This document shows positions 35,221-43,727 of a DNA stretch of 64,000 nucleotides, piece by piece. The stretch spans positions 1-64,000 of the forward strand of contig NZ_JBIPKE010000009.1 in NCBI RefSeq assembly GCF_044005705.1, in the 5' to 3' direction. Every line of letters starts with the position of its first letter. The stretch's first letter is position 1. A program made the translations under genes and the position numbers. The DNA is from Marinoscillum luteum (GTDB lineage Bacteria; Bacteroidota; Bacteroidia; Cytophagales; Cyclobacteriaceae). The notes below the pieces were generated by a model. It did not search any database. It was not told where the DNA came from and was given only the letters and a program-made list of their open reading frames with translations.

Positions 35221-36435
35221 CTAGGCGTGTGTTTTGTTCTTTCTCACATAGAGAAAAAGGAATAAGAACACACCGATCAGCAGGGTGGGAATGATCGCAA
35301 TGTTCGCCAGGGTGGCCTGTCCGGCTGCCAATTCCAGCGCTTCTCCTGTTAATCCCTCAGCCGATTTTACGGCTCTGTGTCCTTCTATCCATCCCCCAAT
35401 GATGGGCTGGAAAATAGAAAGACCGAGCATTCCTACACCTCCAATAAGTGACATGCCAAGTGCTCCGGTTTTAGGCAGGTAATCCGCCACGAAGGAGATC
35501 ATATTTGGCCAGAAGTAGCATACACCAATAGCAAAAAGTACGGCAGCCACATACACCATGGGTCCTGTAGCCATGCTCATCATAAAGATGGCCAGAGCGG
35601 AAATGATGGCTGAGCCAAGTAGCACACCAGTAATATTGAGTCTGTGAATCAGCGGCCCGGCAAACATTCTACCTACGGCCATTAATACCGTTACGAGCGC
35701 CAATACCAGTAACGGCTGTGCGCCGGAGTTGGCCAGGATTCTTTCTACCCACGACTGGGTACCCAGCTCAGTAGTAGCAGTCAGTGCCATACAGACAAGC
35801 ATCAGCCAGTAAATGGGCGAGGACATGATCGCTTTCAGGTTATCGGCAGTGGACATGGTAGTTTCCTTTGGTGCCTCAGGAAAAGCCTGACCTCTAAACA
35901 AAAGAAAGTAAGTAAATGCGGGCACGTACATCACGGCAATTTTGATCTGCCAGCTACCACCTAAGAGCCCAAGGCTTAAAGCAATCAGTGAGCCAATGGC
36001 TATACCACCTGGAAACCAAACATGAAACCTGTTGAGCATGGTGGCCCTGTTGGATGTGTACATAGATGCAATCAGCGGATTATAAGCTGCTTCTACCATT
36101 CCGTTAGCAAAACTGATGAAGAAGGTAGAAAAGAAGAGCGTATAGAAGCTATTAGAAAGAATGGAAAACGTGATGCCAATGAAGTGACACAGAAAGGCAA
36201 TATTTCCTATTTTTTTGGGTCCCAGGGAGTTGTATAGAGGCCCGCCTACTAATGTGGCTATAGGGAAGCCAAAAATGCCCATGAAGTTGATCCAGCCCAG
36301 TTGCTGGTCTGAAAGACTCATGTCAGTGACCAGATCGTTCATGATACCAGCCCGGATACCAAACGCAAATGCGGTGGTGAGTAGAGCAAAACAACTGGCT
36401 ATAAACAGTCGGTTGCGATTCAATTGATTTTCCAT
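35221..36435 (-). CDS. MFS transporter, probable sugar importer of the oxidative glycoside locus
   Basis: 404 residues, twelve helices; MFS signature LVGGPLYNSLGPKKIG between helices 2 and 3. Belongs to the general MFS_1 group. It is divergent from the two Gfo/Idh oxidoreductase genes, with a LacI-type operator in the shared 209-bp spacer, so it likely imports a product of the surface enzymes (a keto-sugar or hexose). Substrate not readable from the sequence. Confidence 0.82.
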   Translation of the reverse strand: MENQLNRNRLFIASCFALLTTAFAFGIRAGIMNDLVTDMSLSDQQLGWINFMGIFGFPIATLVGGPLYNSLGPKKIGNIAFLCHFIGITFSILSNSFYTLFFSTFFISFANGMVEAAYNPLIASMYTSNRATMLNRFHVWFPGGIAIGSLIALSLGLLGGSWQIKIAVMYVPAFTYFLLFRGQAFPEAPKETTMSTADNLKAIMSSPIYWLMLVCMALTATTELGTQSWVERILANSGAQPLLVLALVTVLMAVGRMFAGPLIHRLNITGVLLGSAIISALAIFMMSMATGPMVYVAAVLFAIGVCYFWPNMISFVADYLPKTGALGMSLIGGVGMLGLSIFQPIIGGWIEGHRAVKSAEGLTGEALELAAGQATLANIAIIPTLLIGVFLFLFLYVRKNKTHA

Positions 36436-36522
36436 CTGTTAGTTTAGGTTAAAATAATCAAGTAAGTAAATCGAAGCATCAAATTCAAAGCAAATTAGGA
36501 AAGTTGTAAGATTAACACTTAT

Positions 36523-36536
36523 TGCAATCGTTTGCA
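36523..36536. promoter_or_regulatory. LacI-type operator, copy 1 (TGCAATCGTTTGCA)
   Basis: Palindromic TGCAA...TTGCA with central CG, holding the decamer CAATCGTTTG at 36525-36534. It lies in the divergent spacer, 90 bases from the MFS start and 109 bases from the Gfo/Idh start. The same decamer occurs at 51697-51706 (as CAAACGATTG) and at 54675-54684. Confidence 0.55.
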
Positions 36537-36644
36537 GGTAATAAAAAATTGAATTTGGTGGTCAAACTTGATAGATTTCCATCCAAATTCGATGTTTCAG
36601 AGAATTTTATTTCTAATCAGATCAATTCAGACTAATAAATCAGC

Positions 36645-37784
36645 ATGAACAAAGGAAAAATCAAACTCGGTTTAATTGGCGGAGGCCCCAATTCATTTAT
36701 CGGAATCGTTCACAGAATTGCAGCGTATATGGGCGAGCAATACCAGCTCGTTGGAGGTGTTTTCGATATTGATCATGCAAGTGGGATTGCTTTTGCTGAA
36801 AAGCTGGAATTGGATACTTCAAGGGCCTACGAAAGTCTGGAGGTTTTTATAGAAAAAGAATTGGCTTTGCCCGCAGACGAACGTATTGAGGTAGTATCTA
36901 TCCTTACCCCCAACTTTCTGCATCACTCCATGGCGATGAAGTTGGTAGATGCAGGATTTAATGTGATTTGCGAAAAGCCCATCACCATCACAGCCGCAGA
37001 GGCAGTGGAGTTGGAGCAGTTGGTGGAGAGAAAGAAGGTAGTTTTCTGCCTCACACACACTTATACTGGGTATCCTATGGTGCGGCAGATGAAGGCTATG
37101 ATTGCCGCCGGGGCCATTGGTAAAATTCAGAAAGTAGATGCACAATACTATCAGGGCTGGATCAACCCGTTCATTCATGACAAGGATAAGCGGGCTCAGG
37201 TTTGGCGCCTGGATCCTAAGAAATCAGGTCAAAGTTGCTGCTTCGGTGACATTGGTGTTCATGCCTTTAATCTGATAGAGTATACCACCGGTTTGGAGGT
37301 AGAAAAGGTGCTTGCCGATATTGATACCTTATATCCAGACAATCCATTGGACGTAGACGGAACCGCCCTCATCCGTACAAAGGATGGAGTCAAAGGGGTA
37401 ATTTGTGCGAGTCAGATTGCCACAGGAGAAGAAAATAACATCTCCATCATGGTGTATGGGGATAAGGGAGGTTTGAAGTGGGAGCAGGAAAACCCTACCT
37501 ACCTGACCTATATGCAGGAGGGAAAACCAGCTCAGATTTTCAAACCCGGGAATCCCTACAACGCTGAATTTGCACAGGAAAGCACCAAGATAGCTCCAGG
37601 TCACCCTGAGGGGCTTTTTGATGCCATGGGTAATATTTACAAAGGCACCGCACTCGCCATCAGAGGAGAAAAAGTCCGGGAAGGCGCTTTTCCTGGTGTG
37701 AAGGATGGTGTGAGAGGAATGAAGTTTATCGAGGCGGTGCTGGAGTCCAACAAGCAGGGGCAGGCATGGATAGAGATCAAATAA
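36645..37784 (+). CDS. Gfo/Idh/MocA family oxidoreductase 1
   Basis: 379 residues. NAD(P) fold with GLIGGGPNSFIGIVHRIAAYMGEQYQLVGG, then EVVSILTPNFLHHSMAMKLVDAGFNVICEKPIT (the catalytic-Lys EKP motif) and CFGDIGVHAFNLIEYTTG (substrate-binding His). No signal peptide, so cytoplasmic. Close relatives oxidise or reduce the 3-position of sugars and glycosides. Eight bases separate it from its paralogue, and together they lead the carbohydrate operon that continues to the TonB receptor. Confidence 0.9.
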   Translation: MNKGKIKLGLIGGGPNSFIGIVHRIAAYMGEQYQLVGGVFDIDHASGIAFAEKLELDTSRAYESLEVFIEKELALPADERIEVVSILTPNFLHHSMAMKLVDAGFNVICEKPITITAAEAVELEQLVERKKVVFCLTHTYTGYPMVRQMKAMIAAGAIGKIQKVDAQYYQGWINPFIHDKDKRAQVWRLDPKKSGQSCCFGDIGVHAFNLIEYTTGLEVEKVLADIDTLYPDNPLDVDGTALIRTKDGVKGVICASQIATGEENNISIMVYGDKGGLKWEQENPTYLTYMQEGKPAQIFKPGNPYNAEFAQESTKIAPGHPEGLFDAMGNIYKGTALAIRGEKVREGAFPGVKDGVRGMKFIEAVLESNKQGQAWIEIK

Positions 37785-37792
37785 ATAAACCA

Positions 37793-38953
37793 ATGAGACA
37801 TAGAAAACTCCGAATGGGAATGGTAGGCGGGGGCATTGGTGCTTTCATAGGGGCTGTACACCGCATGGCCGCCAACCTCGACGGGCAAATCGAATTAGTC
37901 TGTGGGGCTTTTAGCTCAGATGCAAAGCGCTCCGCAGTGTCAGGTCAGGCACTTTTCCTACCCGAAAACCGGGTCTACGCATCTTTTGAAGAGATGATCA
38001 CAAAGGAGAAAGCACTTCCCAAGGGAGACCGAATGGATTTTGTTTCCATTGTGACTCCCAATGTGATGCACTTTGCTCCGGCTATGATGGCCCTGGAAAA
38101 TGGCTTTCCGGTGATTATCGACAAACCTCTGGCTTTTACTTTCGAAGAAGCCAAAGCCCTGCAAGCCAAGGTACTGGAGACAAAACTCCCTTTTGCTGTG
38201 ACCTACACCTATACGGGTTATCCGATGGTGAAGCAAGCCATGGCGATGGTTCGTAAAGGAGATATAGGAAAGGTGCGTAAAGTGATGGTGGAGTATCCGC
38301 AGGGTTGGCTCAGCACCAAAGTGGAGGATACTGACCAAAAGCAAGCCTCCTGGCGCGCTGACCCTGCACGTGCAGGTATTAGCAATTGCTTTGGAGACAT
38401 TGGCACGCATGCGGCCAACCTTGCGGAGTACGTTTCCGGGATGGAAATTACTGAAGTGCTCTCAGAAATACGCGCCACTGTTCCGGGGCGTATTCTGGAT
38501 GATGATGCCAATGTATTGTTGCATTTTGAAAATGGAGCGAATGGCGTCCTCTCAGCTTCACAGGTAGCCTCTGGAGAGGAGAATGATCTGAAAATCAGAA
38601 TCTATGGTGACAAGGGCGGCCTTGAATGGAGCCAGAAGGACCTGAATACCCTCATTGTCAAGGACCATGGAAATCCGGATAAGATCTACCGTACGGGCGG
38701 AGACCGGGGCGGTTATTTGTATGAAGAAGCCATGCAGCACACGCGTACACCATCTGGTCACCCGGAAGGATACATCGAGGCATTCGCCAATATCTATCGC
38801 AACTTTGCGGAGGCATTGAGGAATTATGCCGAGGGTAAACCCGCGGATACAGTACTGGATTTTCCCGGAATAAAGGAAGGGGTGCAGGGAATGGCTTTGG
38901 TAAAAGCTGTAGTGGCCTCCACTAAAAACGGAAACGTTTGGACGAAAGTCTGA
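37793..38953 (+). CDS. Gfo/Idh/MocA family oxidoreductase 2
   Basis: 386 residues, paralogue of the preceding gene (same GMVGGGIGAFIGAVHRMAAN opening, FVSIVTPNVMHFAPAMMALENGFPVIIDKPLAF with DKP in place of EKP, and CFGDIGTHAANLAEYVSG). The ATG at 37793 (MRHRKLRMGM) is preferred over an in-frame ATG at 37766 inside the previous gene. The pair probably handles two different keto-sugar intermediates, or works as a hetero-oligomer. Confidence 0.9.
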   Translation: MRHRKLRMGMVGGGIGAFIGAVHRMAANLDGQIELVCGAFSSDAKRSAVSGQALFLPENRVYASFEEMITKEKALPKGDRMDFVSIVTPNVMHFAPAMMALENGFPVIIDKPLAFTFEEAKALQAKVLETKLPFAVTYTYTGYPMVKQAMAMVRKGDIGKVRKVMVEYPQGWLSTKVEDTDQKQASWRADPARAGISNCFGDIGTHAANLAEYVSGMEITEVLSEIRATVPGRILDDDANVLLHFENGANGVLSASQVASGEENDLKIRIYGDKGGLEWSQKDLNTLIVKDHGNPDKIYRTGGDRGGYLYEEAMQHTRTPSGHPEGYIEAFANIYRNFAEALRNYAEGKPADTVLDFPGIKEGVQGMALVKAVVASTKNGNVWTKV

Positions 38954-39003
38954 GAGCAGCCCCTCAATCATTTTAGAATCGTAGTTTTAAAAAAGACAAA
39001 GAC

Positions 39004-40059
39004 ATGAAAACCATCAAAGGACCAGCCATATTTTTAGCACAATTTGCTGATGATAAAGAACCCTTCAATAACCTCAAAAGTATTTGCAAATGGGCCAAGG
39101 GGTTAGGTTATCAAGGGGTTCAGATCCCGGCGTGGGATGGCCGGCTGATCGATATAAAAAAGGCAGCGGAGAGCAAGACCTACGCCGATGAAATCAAAGG
39201 GATTGTGAATGAAGCCGGTTTGGAAATCACCGAACTGGCTACGCACCTTCAGGGCCAGCTGGTGGCGGTACATCCTGCTTACGATATCATGTTTGATACA
39301 TTCGCTCCTGATTCGGTCAAGGGAAACCCCAAAGCACGTACCGAATGGGCCATCGATCAGGTGAAGAGTGCAGCCACCGCCAGCAAAAACCTGGGCATAG
39401 ATGTGATGGCGAGCTTCTCGGGCGCTTTGCTATGGCACACGGTGTATCCATGGCCGCAGCGTCCCGCTGGCTTGGTGGAGATGGGGTTTGACGAGCTGGC
39501 CAAGCGCTGGTTACCCATACTTGATCATGCCAAGGACAATGGAGTAGAAATTTGCTATGAACTGCATCCCGGTGAGGACCTGCATGATGGCATCACCTAC
39601 GAGCGTTTTTGGGAGGCCACAGGCAAGCATAGCTCCGCCAAGATTTTGTATGATCCATCGCACTTCGTCCTGCAGCAACTGGACTACCTGCAGTTCATAG
39701 ATTTCTATCATGAAAACATTCGCATGTTCCATGTGAAGGATGCAGAGTTCAACCCTACCGGTAAGTCGGGAGTATATGGTGGCTTTCAGGGATGGGTAGA
39801 CCGTCCGGGCAGATTCAGATCGTTAGGAGATGGACAGGTAGATTTTAGCGGTATTTTTTCCAAACTCAGTCAGTATGGCTATGATGGTTGGGCAGTGCTG
39901 GAGTGGGAGTGCTGTATCAAGTCTCCACAGCAGGGCGCTGAGGAAGGCGCGCCATTCATTCAGAATCACATCATTGAGGTGACAGAAAAGGCTTTTGATG
40001 ATTTTGCAGGAGCCAAGCCAGACGATGTGGCCAACAGAAAGATATTAGGTATTAAGTAA
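39004..40059 (+). CDS. Sugar phosphate isomerase/epimerase family TIM-barrel protein, cytoplasmic
   Basis: 351 residues, AP-endonuclease-2 type TIM barrel: GYQGVQIPAWDGRLIDIKKA, ELATHLQGQLVAVHPAYD, ICYELHPGEDLHDG (metal-binding Glu), ILYDPSHFVLQQLDY, MFHVKDAEF, and GYDGWAVLEWECC. This xylose-isomerase-like fold often isomerises or cleaves keto-sugars. No signal peptide. A second, exported member of the fold lies at 46.3 kb. Confidence 0.88.
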   Translation: MKTIKGPAIFLAQFADDKEPFNNLKSICKWAKGLGYQGVQIPAWDGRLIDIKKAAESKTYADEIKGIVNEAGLEITELATHLQGQLVAVHPAYDIMFDTFAPDSVKGNPKARTEWAIDQVKSAATASKNLGIDVMASFSGALLWHTVYPWPQRPAGLVEMGFDELAKRWLPILDHAKDNGVEICYELHPGEDLHDGITYERFWEATGKHSSAKILYDPSHFVLQQLDYLQFIDFYHENIRMFHVKDAEFNPTGKSGVYGGFQGWVDRPGRFRSLGDGQVDFSGIFSKLSQYGYDGWAVLEWECCIKSPQQGAEEGAPFIQNHIIEVTEKAFDDFAGAKPDDVANRKILGIK

Positions 40060-40078
40060 GGTAAGAGAAGTATAAAGC

Positions 40079-43000
40079 ATGAAGAAGTTAATTTATTTCA
40101 GCTTGCTGATAGGCGCCATGAGTGCTTGTCAGGAGCGCAAAGAAATAGAGCGACCTAGGGAAGCCTGGGTTTTTCGTTCTGTATTGGATTTAAAACCAAG
40201 AATGGTAACCGCCGCGCTTAGTGAGGACGTATGGGTGGCCTATGATGCCCGTACCGCCAGTCTTTATAAAGCCTGGAAGGGTGGGGTAAATTTTGATGGA
40301 GCGGTTTACACTACTGTTCATGGCCCTCAGCCTACTTCCAAGGGGTATGCCTATTATACAGACGAAAAGGAGGATGTAGAGTGGGTGTTGAAGAAAGGTG
40401 ATGAAATTCTGATTCCAAAAGTTCAATATAAAGGCCATCGCTTTGTGGATGGTCAGGTGGTATTCACCTACGAGCTCAGTACTGATGACAATAAAATCAC
40501 CGTTGAGGAAACACCAGAAGCCATTAGACGTGGTTCCCAAAGTGGATTGTCCAGAAAGTTTAAAGTTTCGAATGCCGGAGACTATCAGGTGGTACTTAAT
40601 ACCACCATTTCTTCTCTGGTGAGCGAGCGGGATTTTAATACCAATGGTTGCTTTGAGGTAATTTCCAAAAGCAATCAGGAGTACCCTGAGGGAAATGTTG
40701 TTTCAGTGGTCGGGGTATTGACCTTGTCGCAGGGTGAGCCCACAGAATTGAGGGCTTTTTATCACGAAGGTTTTGATAAAGGGCTGCCAGTAGCCACAGA
40801 AGAGTCTGATGAGGCATCTGGTGTAGCGGCAGGTGCCCAATTGATTGAGCGAAGTGACTGTAAGTCGTGCCACAACGAGCAAGTAAAGACAGTAGGTCCC
40901 GCTTATATCTCCGTAGCTAGAAAATACAGCGATGGAGAGGAGTCTGTGAAAATGCTTTCCGGCAAGGTGATCAAAGGCGGCAGCGGTGTATGGGGTGAAG
41001 CGATGATGACCCCTCATGCAGGATTGTCTGAGGAGGATGCCGCAGAGATGATCCGGTACATTTTATCACTGGACGACAATGACGAAGATTCGGACGGAGG
41101 GGCCTGGCATTTAGGTGAGAAAACCGTCCCAGTGAAGTTTCAGGATGAGGTCAATATCTCCAGTGAGTCACCGGGGGTAGCAGCATACCTTTACCTCTAC
41201 AGCGGAGATCAGCCCAATTTCAATACACTGAAAAAGGAGGCTTTACCGATAGGGGGTGCTATTGTTCCTCAGATTCATGTTCGGGACGAGAGTGATTTTG
41301 GTGAACGCACCCAGCGCATCGCTGTTTTGTTCAAAGGAAATTTGAGAATAGAAAAGACGGCAAGTTATAGCCTGAGATTGGTGTCAGATGATGGGTCTCG
41401 ACTCTTTGTAGATAATAAGATTGCCATTGACCATGGGGGATTCCATGGCCCCACACCCAAAGATGGAGAGGTGTACCTTACGGCAGGAGATCATCCTTTC
41501 GAGATACAGTATTTTCAGGCCAGTGGAGGCGGAGCGGTCTCCTTTCAGTGGTTTAATAAGGATGCTGGCAAATTTGAGGTAATTCCTCAGTCCATGCTTT
41601 TTGTGTCACCTTCCGATTATTTAGAGACCAAAGAATACATCAGCGATGAGGTTTTGGTGAAGTCCATTCCCGGCGATGGTCGCTGGCTGGCAGGTGTACA
41701 TCCGGCATTCGATATTTTCCAGGCACGACCTGATGATTTCCAACCAAGAGTAGGGGGTATAGACTTCCTTTCTGAGGATGAAATGCTCGTGTGTACCTGG
41801 GACTCTCTGGGACCTGTTTACCTGGTGAAAAATTTCAGATCAACCAATCCTGAAGAGATTACGGTTCAGCGCATTGCTACCGGACTGGCAGAGCCTTTGG
41901 GTATCAAAGTGGTGGATGGAGAGATTTATGTGCTTCAAAAGCAGGAGCTGACCAAGCTGATTGACAATGATAAGGATGGTTTGATTGATGAATATCAGAC
42001 AATCGCCGATGACTGGTCAGTTTCGGCCAACTTTCATGAGTTCTCCTTTGGCCTGGTGTATAAAGATGGTTACTTCTACGGTGCGTTGGCTACAGATATT
42101 CTTCCAGGTGGTGCATCTGCGCAGCCACAGCCCAAAGACCGTGGTAAGATCATTAAAATAGCTAAGGAGACGGGCGCGGTAGAGTTCATAGCCTCAGGAC
42201 TGAGAACCCCCAATGGCATTGGGATAGGTGTAGATGGTGAAATTTTCGTTGCAGACAATCAGGGCGACTGGTTGCCAGCTTCTAAGATCAATCATGTAAG
42301 AGAAGGTGCATGGTATGGCTCCAGATCGGTTGACCCTGAGGGGACAGAAGGCTGGGTGCAGGATGAGCCGGTAGTCTGGCTGCCACAGGATGAAATCGGA
42401 AACTCACCGAGCACCCCATTGGCCATAGACAAAGGACCCTACACCGGGCAAATGATCCACTGTGAGGTGACTCACGGAGGCATCAAGCGCGTGGCAGTAG
42501 AGAAAGTGGATGGCATTTATCAGGGCGCTGTTTTCAGGTTCTCTCAAGGTATAGAAGCCGGCGTGAATCGTCTGGCATGGGCACCTGATGGCTCTCTTAT
42601 TGCTGGTGGCATTGGAGTTTCCGGCAACTGGGGGCAGACAGGCAAGCTGAATTATGGCTTGCAGCGATTGGTTTACAATGGGAATTCTGCATTTGAAATG
42701 CTCAAAGTAAGCGCCCGATCCAATGGGTTCGAAATTGAGTTTACGGAGCCCATCAAGGTGGGGCAGAATATTAGTGTGGAAGACTTCCTCATTGAGCAGT
42801 TTTATTTCAAACCAACAGCCGAATATGGTGGGCCAAAGCTGGATGTGACAGAGATGAAGCCTAAGAATTTCTATTTGTCGACTGATCGTAAGAAGGTGTT
42901 CTTCGAGTTGGAGGGATTGCAGGAAAAACATGTGGTGTATTTTAGGATCAAACGTCCATTTGTCAGTGAACTGGATCATGAGCTGTGGACTACTGAGGCC

Positions 43001-43726
43001 TGGTATACACTTACCAATATTCCTGAGGGACTTCCCGGGTTTACCAATGACTACAAAGTGACTCACAATGTGTTATCTGAAGCTGAAAAGGCACAGGGAT
43101 GGAAACTGCTGTTTGATGGAAAAACCACCCAGGGCCTTCGCAATTATAAAGTTGAGACACTGGGCAAAAAGTGGCAGGCTGTAAATGGGACCCTGCATTT
43201 TAGCGGAAAGGGATCAGGTGCTGGCTGGCAGGCAGAAGATGGAGGAGATATCATAATCACCGATAAACCGTACAAGAATTACGAATTCCAGATTGATTGG
43301 AAAATGTCTGATGGAGGCAACAGTGGAATCATCTACAATGTGGTAGAGGATGATCAGTACGACTATGTGTGGCATACCGGACCAGAATATCAGCTTTTGG
43401 ACAACCTCAAGCATCCAGATGGGCAGATTGAAAAACATCGTAGCGGTGATTTATATGACATGATCAAAACTAAATTTGTGACGGTGAACCCTACAGGGGA
43501 GTGGAATAGAACTCGGATAAAAGTCAACAATGGACACGTCGAGCATTGGCTCAATGGATACAAAGTGGTTGAGTTTGATTTCTGGACCCCAGAGTGGGAT
43601 GCCCTGGTGGCGGGAAGCAAGTTTTCAGAAATGAAAGCCTTTGGTACAGGCAAAGAGGGTCATATTTCCTTACAGGATCACGGGGACAAAGTGTGGTTCA
43701 GAAATATAAAAATTAGAGAATTGTAA
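40079..43726 (+). CDS. Multidomain lipoprotein: cytochrome c + PA14 + beta-propeller dehydrogenase + DUF1080 hydrolase
   Basis: 1215 residues. Lipobox MSAC with Cys17. Residues ~20-245: beta-rich unknown part. ~250-340: cytochrome c (C261-K-S-C264-H265; probable axial Met at 309/310 in MMTPH). ~355-505: PA14-like carbohydrate-binding barrel (SYSLRLVSDDGSRLFVDNK). ~545-880: propeller of the PVC-type membrane-bound dehydrogenase/PQQ family (GLAEPLGIKVVDGEIYVLQ). ~1003-1215: DUF1080 (GWKLLFDGKTTQGL ... GNSGIIYNV ... HTGPEYQLLDN), the 3-keto-glycoside hydrolase family. So one polypeptide combines a possible sugar oxidase, its electron acceptor and the hydrolase for the oxidised product. Confidence 0.88.
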   Translation: MKKLIYFSLLIGAMSACQERKEIERPREAWVFRSVLDLKPRMVTAALSEDVWVAYDARTASLYKAWKGGVNFDGAVYTTVHGPQPTSKGYAYYTDEKEDVEWVLKKGDEILIPKVQYKGHRFVDGQVVFTYELSTDDNKITVEETPEAIRRGSQSGLSRKFKVSNAGDYQVVLNTTISSLVSERDFNTNGCFEVISKSNQEYPEGNVVSVVGVLTLSQGEPTELRAFYHEGFDKGLPVATEESDEASGVAAGAQLIERSDCKSCHNEQVKTVGPAYISVARKYSDGEESVKMLSGKVIKGGSGVWGEAMMTPHAGLSEEDAAEMIRYILSLDDNDEDSDGGAWHLGEKTVPVKFQDEVNISSESPGVAAYLYLYSGDQPNFNTLKKEALPIGGAIVPQIHVRDESDFGERTQRIAVLFKGNLRIEKTASYSLRLVSDDGSRLFVDNKIAIDHGGFHGPTPKDGEVYLTAGDHPFEIQYFQASGGGAVSFQWFNKDAGKFEVIPQSMLFVSPSDYLETKEYISDEVLVKSIPGDGRWLAGVHPAFDIFQARPDDFQPRVGGIDFLSEDEMLVCTWDSLGPVYLVKNFRSTNPEEITVQRIATGLAEPLGIKVVDGEIYVLQKQELTKLIDNDKDGLIDEYQTIADDWSVSANFHEFSFGLVYKDGYFYGALATDILPGGASAQPQPKDRGKIIKIAKETGAVEFIASGLRTPNGIGIGVDGEIFVADNQGDWLPASKINHVREGAWYGSRSVDPEGTEGWVQDEPVVWLPQDEIGNSPSTPLAIDKGPYTGQMIHCEVTHGGIKRVAVEKVDGIYQGAVFRFSQGIEAGVNRLAWAPDGSLIAGGIGVSGNWGQTGKLNYGLQRLVYNGNSAFEMLKVSARSNGFEIEFTEPIKVGQNISVEDFLIEQFYFKPTAEYGGPKLDVTEMKPKNFYLSTDRKKVFFELEGLQEKHVVYFRIKRPFVSELDHELWTTEAWYTLTNIPEGLPGFTNDYKVTHNVLSEAEKAQGWKLLFDGKTTQGLRNYKVETLGKKWQAVNGTLHFSGKGSGAGWQAEDGGDIIITDKPYKNYEFQIDWKMSDGGNSGIIYNVVEDDQYDYVWHTGPEYQLLDNLKHPDGQIEKHRSGDLYDMIKTKFVTVNPTGEWNRTRIKVNNGHVEHWLNGYKVVEFDFWTPEWDALVAGSKFSEMKAFGTGKEGHISLQDHGDKVWFRNIKIREL

Positions 43727-43727
43727 A

